Shown: positions 11,501-24,300 of the stretch, in pieces
Numbering within the stretch: the first letter of the stretch is position 1
Layout of the letters: the number at the start of each line of letters is the position of its first letter
Origin: Paraspadella gotoi
Lineage: Eukaryota; Chaetognatha
Length of the DNA stretch: 64,000 nucleotides
Assembly (NCBI GenBank): GCA_051294375.1
Contig: CM119263.1
Location: forward strand, 16,284,532-16,348,531
Direction: 5' to 3'
Notes under the pieces: generated by a model
What the model saw: the letters and a program-made list of their open reading frames with translations, nothing else
What the model was told of the DNA's origin: nothing
Database searches by the model: none
Program-made: the position numbers and the translations under genes

Positions 11501-14500
11501 TGTAATTCAGTCTTTCCTTTTTCAAATTAAAAAGAAAAAGAAAAAAATTTCATATGCCTTCATTCAAATTTTTAAAGCAAAAAACTGTTATACTTTTAAC
11601 TCTGATTTAAACAAAAGCTGTGTAAAGATTTATGGATTTAATTTAATAAAATCTTTTAGAAAGGTGTCCCATGATTAGGGCTTTAATTTGTTACCACATC
11701 CACCTTGCTACCTCTTTTCTTTCAAAAGTTATTTAAAAAAAAACTTTTTTTAAATTACGCAGTACAAATCTTTAAAATAAAAATTTCGGCAAAGCGGGAG
11801 TATCTCACTTATTTCTATGGTACAATACTTAAATTTCAAATAAAACTTGAAGAAAATTTTTTTGTCATTTAGAAACATCACTTTCAGATGTACCCATCGT
11901 ATAATAATTTATTTATTTATTTCCCCAAAAAAGCCTAATTAGAAAATTTGAAATTTTTTTAAATTGTTGGAAAAAAAATTTTGTCCGACCTATGCTCATT
12001 GAGAATAATGGTTTTGCATAGAAAATCAAAATATCAAAAAAATAAAAAAATCAGCCTCTAGAAAAATCGAAAGGCTAGAGGCTGATTTTTTTAGAATTGC
12101 AAAATTTTTTTCCTGACTCATAATCCATTATTGTCAAGTTTTCAAATATTTTTCAAAATCATTCAATCAATTTTTTTTTATTAATTTAAAATGTTTTTAT
12201 GATGTTGTTTTTGTTTGAAAGAATTGAAAAAAAATGAAAAATATAGTAATTATATAAGGTTTTTGAAAATACCTTTAAAATATAATAATTAGACACAAGG
12301 GGAGTAAGCAGAGAAAACTTTCATTCATAAAGAAAATTGAAAATGAATTTGTCATATTGTTATTTAGATTAATGACTAATTACAAACAAATGATTCATAT
12401 AAATTGAGGAAATGATGTGTAAAAAATATTCATCTTGGTCTCGGTTATCTATTAGGTTATTGTTAAAGTTTTGTTTTAATAATATTAATATTTTTTTTGC
12501 ATTTATAAAAGCAATGGTCTAAAATTTTGTAAGCGTTTCGAGCTATATTGCTTCATCTTTTTTACTATTTTTGATCTAGTTAGCTTTTTTGTTGATGGTC
12601 AAGGGTTATGGTCAGATACAGTAATGTCCAGTAGTGTATATCGCACATATTACCAAAAGTAATGATCAATTAATTTGGCTCAGAAACAATTTTAAAGGGA
12701 CAAAATCAGCACGAAACCGTTTCGCCACGTTATTTTTCATTGTCTTATACTATCAATGTATTTTTAATATCGTTCTTTTTTTGATTTATGAATTAAGAAT
12801 TATCCTTGAATCTATCCTAATGAAAATGATGTAATAACCATTTGACATGAGACAGAAAAAAGGCAGGGATTTTGAATAGTAACGGTTTAATTTAAAAAGT
12901 AATAAAAAAGAACCGGATATTAATATAAATAAAAAATGTAAATATGGTGGACTAAAATCCACCAACCGTTCATCAACGGCCATTGGTGCCGGAGGCAAGT
13001 CATTCGCCTCCCAACTCAAAGGTCCGGGGTTCTAGCCCGGTGGTTGCCTAACAGTTAAGAGGGACGGGGCGCTAAACCCGCCTGTAACATGGTGTTACAG
13101 CCTGGTCCGAAGCTCAGGGACTGCTTATATAGAACGGTTCAGTCACTAACACATAACAATAATTACTGTCTCTTCACCATCTATATTTCAAATAAGTTTA
13201 ATGAATTATACTTAATTGCGCTTGCAAACTCGTTTTTAAAATGATAAAATAAAAATAATAAAAATAATATTATGAATTAATTTAATTACTTATTGGAGAA
13301 AGCAGTACAGTCCAAAAAAATATCTTTCTTAAATATTTCTATACATGAATAGTATCAAAAAATTTTAGTGATGCATCCTCGCTATTGTCAAAAAGGTCAA
13401 CAATTGACACAATTTGTCAATTCGTCAATTGATTGTGAAAATTCCCGAGCTTATTAATTTGTGGTTTTAAAATTATTTTTTTTATATTTGGGTATTAATT
13501 TTTAAAAAATGAAGTCCTGTCCAAAAAATGTGACAGCCAAGTATAATTATAATTCTAAATCATAATGAATTTGGATTAAGTATGCTATGCGTATTTAAGA
13601 CTGACCGACCAATTTATTGGTAAAAAATTAAGTTAGAGTTGGAAAAAAAAATCTATGTTCTCCTCCTTAAAAACAATTCTTAAATGTAGAATTTTGAAAA
13701 TTTCAGGTTTTAGCTAGTTTATACTATATATTATTATTATTATACTATTTACTTTAAGCCTGCCCTATCTTTTGCTATTTTTTGCATCAGCAATTTCTGC
13801 CTAATTTTAATAATATATATTATCTTAATCATTTTATGTCAAAACTTATCTGCTTGTAAAAAAGCTTATTTTTGACGACCAGACTCCCTCACTTTAAACT
13901 CGTGGAGGGTTTTATTCCGGTCAATTTTTTTTTTTTTTTTTTAGTGTTTTAACATGTTGTAGGGACAAAGTGAAACCAAAGGGAAAAAAGTCGTTTGGCG
14001 ATTATAAGGGTAATTTGCGAGTTTGATTATGTTTAATGAACAAGGTAGTAGATAATTTTAAAAATAATGTTTACTTCATTATAAAAGCTCTGGATTCTGG
14101 AGCTAAAAATATGAGGTAGTTTTTTACTGTCCTGCATCTAAAGAAAAGATTTAAACCATTATTTAATCAATATTATAAAAATATTTGATAAATATTAAAA
14201 AATATATAATTTAACATTTAAAAAAAAATCACTGAAAAAAAATTTTTAACAATTAGTTTATGTAATAACTACAGGAGTTTGCTTTGTTCAGTTTTTAAAA
14301 TTTAGGTATCCTATAAAATGGTCCATGAATTAAAGTTTTTCGATCTGGTATAGGAGCAGATATCTTATATATACTATCTTAAAAGATAGTACCATAGAGC
14401 TTTACTATTTAATTTATGTTATTTAATTACATAATTATATATATTGCTTTGTCATTATCTAATAATTCATTTCTCATTCATTTTTATCTTTTTTTTTTTT

Positions 14501-17470
14501 TGCAGAAGGAAAAGGAGGAACTACAAATACAGTGAAAGCGATGAAAATAGATGAAGTTTTTTTAAGAAATATAAATGGCGAATAAAATGAGATTTTTTTT
14601 TTAAAAACTTGTACTCAAGAGGGTTTGTAAACTTCTGTAGAAGTTTTGTTACTATCAAAATATGTTTTGCCATATTTATCGGTGCTAATATTTCATTTAA
14701 TTACAAGTGCTTCTCGCCATTTTAGAAAATTTTGGTCCATTGAAAGTTTTCTCAGAAATGTATAAAGTTTCATTTGGGAAGGTTCCCAAATAAAATTTCT
14801 GACCCTCCCCATTGACAAAGTTTGGCTCTATTTTTGAAATTTTAATGATTTATCTATAAAAATTAATAAAAACTCTAAAATTTAATGAATGATAATGATG
14901 ATGATGATTTTTTAAGGTTTTTTTAAATTTTCGCCTCTTTATCATTAAAATTTTTGAAATTTGTAGTACTAACCTTTATCTAACTTTTTATCTTTATAAG
15001 AATCCATTTTTAAATATTTAAATTTCTTAAAAAAAATTTTAAGCATTTCTTATATGCGTTTTATTTCGAATTCAACAAGGTTGATTCGGTACATACAGGA
15101 GCATCAAAACAAAGCTAAGTCTAAAGACAAAATAAAGTTAAAGATTGCGTGAAAACTACCACTATAGATAAAAAAGGTTCAAATTATTGATTAAAATATT
15201 TCAATCATTAAAGAATGCGATTATTCTTTTGAGAACTAAATTTGGTAAATAATTTAAAAATAATTCAAAATAAGGTAATTTTGCGACCGGTGTTTGAACA
15301 GAGGGAGCAAAACAATAGGCATTGGAATTTATAAAGAATTCGTTTGGCGATTTTATTTCTTATATTATAATTAATAATTAATCCAGTTTATCCACTAAGT
15401 CTGACTCGAGAGCATTTAAAAAGTTGAGAGAAAATACGACTTGGCTTTTGTTTGTTTCTGTCGAAATCATTTCGGGCTCGGCTTTCCGTTCAGTGGTTTC
15501 ACTCATTTACTTTTTTTTATTGGGTTGATAACAAAGACATAAGACCATCTTTTATTCAAAACTTAAATACAAGTTTTCTAAAAATTGTAAAACTAAGGCA
15601 ATACTACGTTAATAGCATAGCAATGTTGATCTCCTTAATAAATGCGGTACCTGAAAACTGGCTTTTTATAAATCCGAATTAGTAGGTATTAAGGCGGGCC
15701 AGAATTTAACATTTTTTACAATATGAAAAAGTCTTTTATCCTTTTATAACCAAATTGACTTATAATGTTAGATTTTGATGAAATTAATTTTCCTCATGCA
15801 TGGAAGCATTTTAATATTTAATAATATAAATAAGAAATGCTTAAAATTTTTTTTCGGAAATTTAAATTTTTAAAAATGCTTTCGGATAAAGATTTAAAAT
15901 ATAAAGGTTAGTACTACAAATTTTAAAAAAATTAATGATAAAGGGGCTAAAATTAGAAAAACTTTAAAAAATCATAGTTTTCATTTATTAAATTTTATAT
16001 TTTTTATTAATTTTCATTGATAAATCATTAAAATTTCAAAAAGTTGACTTCACATTGTTGGTCCGCCCCCCCCAATCTTGTCGGGAATTCACTTTTATCA
16101 TGTCATAACATCGAATAATGATAAATTATGCAAACAAAATGATGTCCGTCCATCCCACCTTCGCAAAAAACACCAATTACACGTGATTTGATGGATGGAT
16201 TGGAATGAAATTTTGTGTGTGGGTAGGGAAGTGTGTGATTGAGCTGGAAATCGAGTTTCGCTGGAATCGTCCGAGTGGAAAAGGGTTAAAATGGAAAAAA
16301 CAAAAAAATATATTTCACTATTTGGATCGCCAATTACTCATGAGTGAATGGGACGATTGACTTCAAATTTTTGTATGTGGGGTAGGAAAGCTTGAATTTA
16401 CATTTAATATAAAAATAAAAGAAGCATAATCAAATAGTGAAATATTTTTTTTTTTCATATTAACTCATTTCCACTTGGACGATTCCATCGAAACTTTATT
16501 TCCTGCTCAATCATACACTTTCCTACACACATATAAAATTTGAAGTCAATCGCCCCATTCACTCAATTGGAATATTGGCGTTCAAATAGTGAAATTTTTT
16601 TTTTTCCATTCGTCTGGACTTTACACTAATACATTTACGAACTACTTTTCAGCTATTCCTCGACAAAGTGATGGAGGACGACCTGGCTCCCAGTATCGTG
16701 GCTCTCTTTAACTCTAACGTCAGCGGAACCATAATTTTCGGCATTTTTAAGCCACCGTCGAGCCTCAACCACCACCAGGGCGCTCGCATCGAAGGTGTCA
16801 AAATTTCGCGTGACGAACGCGACTCTTTTCGACTCTCCATCGATCAAATGGTGCTCCGTCTCAAACCGATGCCCAATCCGCGCCTTTTTCAAGTGTATTT
16901 CCATCCAATTGTGAAGAGAACCGAGCCTGGTTTGATAATTGAGAGAAGTTGGCCTGGCAAGCAAACGAGTAATCGAGCAAACTATCTTTTCTCGTAATTC
17001 TCTCCCGTTTAGGCCGTCCACACATGGTTCTACCCGACACATTCATCGTCCGTTTGGAAATTCAACCCCATGACTCTGAGAATTTCTTCGAAACGGTCTC
17101 CACGCGCAGGACCGAAATCTCTTACCCCGTGCCGGTTGCCTTCACAGACGCGCGCGAAGTCGAGAGGCGACGCAGAATTTATATTCGAGTCGGCGACAAA
17201 ACGCTCAACGTTACCGTCGACGAGGTGTTGAACAAAGCAGTAGAGTAAGTTAAAGATTAGGTCAAGCTTAAATCTAAATTGCATTTTCGGTGACTGATGA
17301 ATCTATTATAAGTTATGATGGAAGGTTTGAAACAAAGTTAAACTTTTTACAGACAGAGAAATGACGAGTGGAGGAGTTTATTGTCTCGACCGGAGTGGAA
17401 GAGACGGTTGCTGCTTTATGACATTGGAAAAACAACCACGGCCGATATTTTGAAGAGATTTTTGGACTAG
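8542..17470 (+). CDS. Schlafen-like protein with two AlbA_2-type regions
   Basis: Exons seen are 8542 to about 9210 (3' edge unclear), about 9300-9526, 9625-9745, 9826-10011, 16653-16968, 17013-17244 and 17353-17470. From exon 2 onward, junctions other than the 5' edge of exon 2 are GT-AG and frame-consistent. The second half has the Schlafen/AlbA_2 pattern: APSIVALFNSNVSGTIIFGI, then IEGVKISRDERDSFRLSIDQ, then a VYFHPIV strand and VLPDTFIVRLEIQP. The first half repeats the order in weaker form: APIIAGFLNARLDGSVIFGC, VKGIAYDCLAQEQDFKASL, then FVSVEFCPVFPP. I therefore infer two tandem AlbA_2 copies with a polar, low-complexity N-terminus of about 145 residues. No C-terminal helicase-like region of long Schlafens is present. 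Exon 1 reads to a stop at about 9213 with no clean GT donor, so the 1/2 junction is unresolved. AlbA_2 domains bind nucleic acid and some Schlafens cleave tRNA. The function here is unknown. Confidence 0.75.
12044..12092. repeat. Short perfect hairpin
   Basis: AAAAAAATCAGCCTCTAG and CTAGAGGCTGATTTTTTT are perfect 18-base inverted arms around a 13-base loop. It probably marks the centre of an old fold-back element, since flanking sequence shows weaker pairing. It could also form a stem in the pre-mRNA. Confidence 0.8.
12941..13182 (+). mobile_element. tRNA-derived SINE, copy 1
   Basis: About 240 bases alignable in reverse to 25450-25690. A tRNA-like core is visible: a six-pair arm GGAGGC/GCCTCC, then a T-arm-like CCGGG-GTTCTAG-CCCGG (five-pair stem, seven-base loop) that doubles as a pol III B box. 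Downstream comes a body with the hairpin TGTAACATGGTGTTACA and the conserved GAAGCTCAGGGACTGCTTAT. It is not a functional tRNA, because the acceptor stem and a proper anticodon arm are missing. Confidence 0.75.
14825..16045. repeat. Fold-back element of about 1.2 kb
   Basis: The left arm (about 14825-15060) and right arm (about 15820-16045) are inverted copies. TTTTTGAAATTTTAATGATTT at the left edge matches the complement of the right edge. GTAGTACTAACCTTTAT pairs with ATAAAGGTTAGTACTAC, and ATTTCTTAT with ATAAGAAAT at the inner edges. The loop of about 760 bases has no convincing gene. A 76-codon open frame at 15452-15682 is not supported by family or splice context. Confidence 0.65.
16140..16600. 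repeat. Dispersed 180-base repeat, head-to-head units
   Basis: One unit reads forward (about 16140-16310: GGATGGATTGGAATGAAATT, GTGTGATTGAGCTGGAAATC, GAATCGTC) and one in reverse (about 16440-16600). The same unit recurs at 18910-19380, 19950-20170, 37420-37925 and 50285-50775. Confidence 0.7.
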
Positions 17471-18346
17471 CTCATGGTCTGACTGAGAAAAAAATTTGCA
17501 ATATTTTCTTTTTCATAATTTTTGTATTCATTATTTTAATGAATGTATCGTGCATCAGCACAAAACAATTCGAGTAGAATTGACGTTCTTATTATACAAA
17601 GTTGTTTTCCAAATGCTTTTTTCCTATTCGACTGTTATTTACGAAAGAGCACAAAAATTTGTAAAATCTGACTAGTTTCATTTAGCAGAGGCGGTAATTT
17701 ACAATTTAAAAGAAAAAAATATCGTTAGTCGGTATTTTCTTTGGCCTATGCAATACAAAAATAAAATGTTATATCAATTCAATAATATTTTCCAAAAAGA
17801 ATACCGAGCAGGATACAAGTAAATTAACACCGTTTGAATTATCACTGTCATTGATAACGCGACACTGTGATTCGATTTTGACTCACTCTCGCGAGGCACA
17901 ATCGTCTTCATACTCCATAGCTTTTGAGAACGCCAATGGAGAGGAAAGGGTAAATTATAAATTGATATTTTGATGAAATTAGGAGGCACTACAGAACCTG
18001 ATAATCGTGGCAAATAAAGTTTTTTGTAGATACGATTTTTACCTTTTCCTGCCATGAACGAGTACATAATAAATGCGAATTAACAAGGCATAGAGGGGTG
18101 ATTCTGGGGTCTTTTTTTAAGAAATTTCCAAAGTTACCTGCGGCACGGGTCGTTTCAGAGAGATTAAACAGAGACGTTTAGCGAAGTGTGGTTAAACGTA
18201 AAGAAATAAAAATTCTGCTGGAACCCCTTATGGATATGACCGGTAAACCACTTTTTGCTATTCTGTGCTTTCCGCGCTAAATTTTTTTAGTTCGCTGTCG
18301 TTAATTTGGCACTTCATCGTTACGAGGGACCGGAAACTATGGCGAG
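17471..18346. other. Tail-to-tail spacer between Schlafen-like and ETS genes
   Basis: 876 bases between two convergent stop codons, so it should hold both 3' UTRs. Several A/T-rich strings could serve as poly-A signals on either strand but none stands out. No further gene is seen. Confidence 0.6.
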
Positions 18347-21300
18347 TCATTCGTCAACGCCGTGCTGCTCCGGTTTTAAATCAACCATTGCGTGAAGTTC
18401 CTCGGGGGTGTAACCCAATAAACTTTGAAGATCACAGACGAATCGGTAAACGTACCTGTTATTAATTGTTTAGATATTTTTGTAACACGTGCGAACATGT
18501 TAAAGGCTCAAACTTTACCTTTTTCCGGCTGTTTTATGAATTATATTTTTGTCATAGTAGTATCGAAGTCCTCTAGAGAGTTTTTCATAGTTCATTTTTG
18601 GTTTGTTCTTCCTGATACCCCAGCGACGAGCAACCTAAAAAGTTTTAAAATTTAATTTTGTTTTTAACTTTGCTTCTATTCACAAAAGTTCTTAAATTTT
18701 TATCAGGATTGATTTCAAATAACCTCATCGGGATCAGTAAGTTTAAACTCCCATCCGTCTCCCGTCCAGCTGATAAATGCTTGACAACTTTTATCTGTGA
18801 GAAGTTCTAGTAAAAATTGCCACAATTGTATGGGGCCAGAACCTTATAAAAAAGTAAATTGATTAAAAATTGATATAAAAAAGTAAATCGAATTATGATA
18901 AATTATGAAAAAAAAACTGTCTGTTCATCTGTCTGTAGGTCCATCCATCCGTCCCCCCTTAGCAAAAAAATCCAATTACTAGTGATTGGAATACGAAAGT
19001 GTGTGATTGAGCTGGAGTCGTGTAAGTGGAAATGAGTTTAAATGGAAAAAATATAAGTCACATTTACTTGAATCTTTTTACTAATTTTTAACAATATTAC
19101 ACTAATTAATAATAATGCGATAGATAGATTGAGATGAAATTTTTGTGTGTTAGGATAGTGTGTGACGAGGCTGGAATTGGTCGAGTGGAAATTAGTTTAA
19201 ATGAAAAAATCATAATTCATATTTACTTAAATCTTTTTACTAATCTTAACTCATAATTACTCAAATAATTCATAAGTGATTAAGTGTATTCATAAGTGTG
19301 TTATTGAGCAGAATATAAAGTTTCGATGGAATCGAGGAGAGAAAATGGTTTTGCATGAAAAAAAATCTAAGTTGACTTGAATTTTTATTATTTATGCTTT
19401 TATAAACTAAAAAAAATGGTGCGAAATTTTTGTTTTTAACAATTGCATAGACGTTTACTCTTCCACAAAAATGTATTTATTACTACAAAAAATTACCTTA
19501 ATTTTTAGCATCATGAACACAAGCGGTTGAAGTCAGATTTGGAATAATTGTGGAAAATTGGAAGTAAAACGATGAACCATGCATCTTCAAACTATGCTTA
19601 ATTAACGGAAATATATCGTTTTTAGTTCTATAATGTAAAACGCCAATGTACTTGATGCTACTCAAAAATTTTAAAAATAAAAATATTTTTAGCTTTTTTT
19701 GGACCACCAGGGGTCCACCCCCAGGGCCCTGTATCTCTTGTTAGGGGTTGAATATCAAAATTTGCCTCTATAGTGCCATTTATATTGTCATTAGAACTCT
19801 AAATGTAAAATTTCATGAAATTCGATCGGGTAGTTTGGTTGGGACAGATTCTGGTCACAAAAAAGGGGTACCTCATTTTATAATATGAAGCTTTCTGCAA
19901 TTGTTTTAAATTTCTTTTATATAATGCTTTTTTGATGCAGCAAAAGTTTTTTTCGCGCGGTTTGTGTGATTGAGCTGGATATGAAGTTTCGATGGAATCG
20001 TGCAAGCCAAAATTAGTTTAAATGGAAAAAACCAAAAAAATTATTTCACTATTTGATTGACTTGAAATTTTGAATCTGGGTAAGAAAGTGTGATTAAGAT
20101 GGAAATGAAGTTTTGATGGAATCGTCTGAATGGAAATAAGTTTAATAGGAAAAAACAAAAAACCTGTTTTACTAATTGATTATGCATCTTTTTCTTTTTA
20201 TATTAAATTTGCAAGATGTATTAATTAATCAAATAATTAATCAGTTAATTAATTGATTAGTCAATTAATTAATTAGTCAACATAAATAAATTGATTGAAT
20301 AATTAATTAATAATTAACTAATTATTCAATCGATCAATTTTTTTAACAATTAATAAATTATTTAAACTATCAATCAATCAATTAAGTCAATCGTTTTCAG
20401 CATTATTGCCGTCGTCGTCATTGCTTTTGTTAGAGATGCGCATCTTTGAATCGAAGCTCCGATCAAGTTTCCTTTATATTTCACTTCTATTCAAACTGCA
20501 TAGTCAAGGCCAAAACAAATTATGTCAATATGGGCAGATTTTGAAAGCTTGGCGTCTTGGGAAGCCAATGGAGGTAGAGCGCGATCAAAATTCTCATTTT
20601 ATCATGCCCAAAAATGGTATTTAAATGGATTGGTCAGGCCGTTTTTTCCCTATTCCAAGAAAACCTCCTGGCTCTTGAGTAAAAAAGACCAAATCATACA
20701 TATCAGTACAGTTTCCGAAACCTTATTGTTTTCTCTACATGATGAAAAAAAGGAAAATTAAAATTCTTGCAATCTCAATTGCTTGATAAAGCAATCAAAT
20801 GAACTGGTTTTTTAGGTGAAAACTGCATAGTCAAGCCTTCATTTTTTTTCAATTTTGAACACAATTGACAGAAACTGTATTGATTTTACTATTCAAATCA
20901 AGTAGAGCGCGGGCTTAATTCAAAAGCGTTTTCTCAATATAATGCAAAATTTAAAAAAAGTCCAATAAAAACTTATTAAAAACAAAAATTGTCGCACAGT
21001 GTTGCTTGTGAGTCCCAAATGCTAAAAAAATAATTTTTTTTAATTTTTTATATTATTATATAATATATAAAAATATTTATATAAATATAATTATAGTATT
21101 GAGAATGAATTTTTTTATTCAATCTGAGAAGGTAGTACTATATATTAAAAAGTATATATGTTTAAAAATTATATTTTACAATAAAATTAGTTAATTTTTC
21201 TAAACTGCGACAATTTTTTTTATCATGGTATAATTAAAAAATATAAAATAAAATTTTAATTTTTATAATATATAATAATTATATTAATATAATAAATCCA

Positions 21301-24300
21301 AAAAAAAATATTTTTTTTATTTTAATAATAATAAAAATAATAATAATAATAATACTAATAATAAAATAATAATATTAAATAAAATATAAATATTTTTTTT
21401 TATTTTCTTAATTATTATTTTTATTATTATTATTTAATTATTATTATATAATCTGATAATAATATATATTTAATTTTATTTTATTTAAAATTATATAAAA
21501 TTATTTTTTAATTATTTTAATATTTAAATAAATTTTTAAAAAAAATATTTTTATAATATATAATAAAAAATTATTTTTAACTGAACGGATTTTTCTGAAA
21601 AATTCAGGCCCAGGATCTCACTGTGCGATGGTTCTAAAGCTTAGTACTACGCATAGTACTAATCTTTGTTGGATCAAAACGAGCTCGATTTTAAGCAAAG
21701 TTGATCGGTTTGAAGAGCGATTTTTGCGATTGCTTTTTGGCGATTACTTTTGAACGGATTGTCGGATTATGATGAAATTATGCATGTAGATAATGTTTGC
21801 AATTGTCTATCGAACGCTACCAAATTTGATAGAAAACAATGAGTTGTTTAGAAACGATGCTCATCCCCACTTTTGTCATGGTCAGTAACGAAAAATTAAA
21901 ATGAATGGATAATTTTGGGGGGGTTTAAGTTTATATTGTAAGATTTTTTTTTATCATAAGGATAAGATTACCTTATAGATTCGTATGTTCTGAAAAAACA
22001 AATCACCGACCTCAAAATAAAAAATAAATGGAAACTCACCAGACATTCCGGAATATCCCGCCAAGGCGGAGGCTTGAATAACTGGTTTGCTCTCTAAATT
22101 GTGAATGTTGCTGATAGATCCTTCCGCGTGATTATTGAGACTTCTGTTTGGAGGCGCCACACTTCCCACATGGGTTCTAAAATTAGTTCCGTGCGCCATG
22201 CTTACCGACGGGGGCAGCAATCCTCCCCCGGCAAAGCTTTCGTTGCTTCCCCAAGAATCGCTCAGCGTCGGAGAAGTCGATCCGCACGGAACTATAGGAT
22301 TACGAAAGGTTGCCAAGCTCGATTCTTCTTGTTTAATTTTTTTCCCTTTTTTGTTTCATTCCTTTATAAACGTTTTTACTTGGCTTACCAGGTGAACCTG
22401 CATTCTGTAGAAATGTCCCCGGTCCACTATGATTTAGAGATCTATGGGAAATTTGTGAGGTGGATGGTCGGGTGGCCAAAATTCCGGAAGAGTTAGTGAC
22501 AGAATAGTGCGGTTCATTCAATTGATCTTGATTGACGCTCATTAACAGTGTATTGGTCGAGTTGTAAAACTTTCCTTCAGGATTAAGTCTGTAAGCAAAT
22601 AAAAAAAAAATTCTATCATGCCAGCTGCTTTTTTTTCCCTAACTTTTGTCATTGTAATTGCTTATTACATTAAAATTTTATTTTCATGTCATTTTACAAA
22701 TATTCTTTCGCTGTTGATATTGAGTTCATATGAAATATGCAGAGAAAAATATTAACCTCGAATTCTTTTCGTTTGACGAAGTAGTTGCGTCAGCAGTACT
22801 TCCATTGTGCGTGTGATCGGTATATATAGAACTATAATCGTTCAGACTTATAAAAGGAGATGGATTCTGAGGCGACCGATCATTTTGAAATCTTGTTTCT
22901 AACCCGTGAGAAAGTGGTCTGATTCCATATTCATCGATATGAGGGTAAGGATGATGATGGATATTGTTGCCATAGTTGGAAGAAAACTCCTGAATGTCAA
23001 AAATAATATAATTATTATTTTAAGGTCCAATAGCAGATTAACCTCACGCATTGTACCTGCTTTAAAATTGTCGGGTAGGAGTTATTTTGTGTTATTGGAA
23101 TATTGGAAGTTGATAAAGTAGGACCATGACAGATCTGAGAAAACTGTTGTCGATTTGCGGCCTGGTACGTTTGATTATTTCCGTTGTGACTTTTTGAATT
23201 AGAAGTTTGGTGAAACTCTCGTTCCGATAAAGAGCGTAGCAAAGGCGAAGCTTCTTTCAAGTTATTAGTTTGATCTGGCGACGAAATTATTCCATATTCT
23301 TGTTTGAGTGGAATTGCTAAAGAAAAAAAGTGAAATTTCACTTTCACCGAATGGGGTTTCTGCTTCTTTTAAAAAAATGTAAAAATACAGATATTTTAAA
23401 AATTTATTATTTAATTACCTTAACCCTAAAGCCCCTTAACCCTAATCACCCCTAACTCTAAACCACCCTAAACCCACCACCCCTAACCCCAGTCGCTGAA
23501 AGTAAAATTATGCCGGTAACCCTTTTTTCATTTTTTTACGTGCATATTATGCCTACTAAAGATATAACCATATAAAGTACATAATGACAATGTGATTATA
23601 CTACTGAATAAACTTAATCTTTTTGACTCTAGTTGCGCTTAAAAATGATTTGGCGATTATTAAAATATCAAATATAAAAAGAGAGATATTTTTACTTAAA
23701 ATGTACATATTTTTGAATAACGTAAAAAGATTTCCAGTTTTCAAATCATAACGAAAGCAGAGAAAAAGACAAGCTTTTTCGAAGTTTGCACATGAGTGTA
23801 ATTAATGAAGGCATTAATATTATTTGTTATAAAAACTGGCTCCTGCTATCTTATCTATCCACCATTTCCTGTCCAAAATTAGCGGCAAGATAGCTTATTT
23901 AATTAATGAATAGACGGTATGAATTTGGTACAATCAAAATAAAAATTATTTTATTATGTTTGTTTTAAGTTTTAGCTTTACAATTTCGACTGCTATTTAG
24001 TATTCAGTGATACTTTTATCAGTATCAATTTTATATTTTAGGATAGTCAAAATCAGCTTACAATTAAAATGTAAAATGTAAAAACCCAAAAAAAATTACT
24101 TTACTAATTAGAAAATCCAAACTTTTTAAATATTACAATTTCCTACACTGCGGCGCAAAAAAAAGTGGTCACTACAGAAGGCTTCATATTTTAAAATGAG
24201 ATACTTCTTACCAAATTAACCGATAGAATTTCATAAGATTTTACATTTAAAGTTTTAATGACAAATGGAACTATCGTGGGGAATTTTGATATTCAACCCC

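Larger units (their letters stand above)
10012..16652 (+). other. 6.6 kb intron of the Schlafen-like gene
   Basis: Very AT-rich, with no credible coding exon. It holds a short perfect hairpin (12044-12092), a tRNA-type SINE (12941-13182), a fold-back element (14825-16045) and a unit of the dispersed 180-base repeat in both orientations (16140-16600). The parts at 10100-12000 and 13200-14800 contain only AT-rich sequence with homopolymer runs. Confidence 0.7.

Noticed and set aside
12960-13060. Possible tRNA gene
   Set aside because: Only a T-arm-like and one other stem are present. There is no acceptor stem or anticodon arm, and the sequence recurs as a longer SINE.
18910-19380. CRISPR-like array
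   Set aside because: Units are diverged, about 150-180 bases apart, with no constant short repeat and unique spacers, and the genome is eukaryotic.
23415-23490. True chromosome-end telomere array
   Set aside because: The repeats are degenerate, short and bounded by element ends inside an intron.
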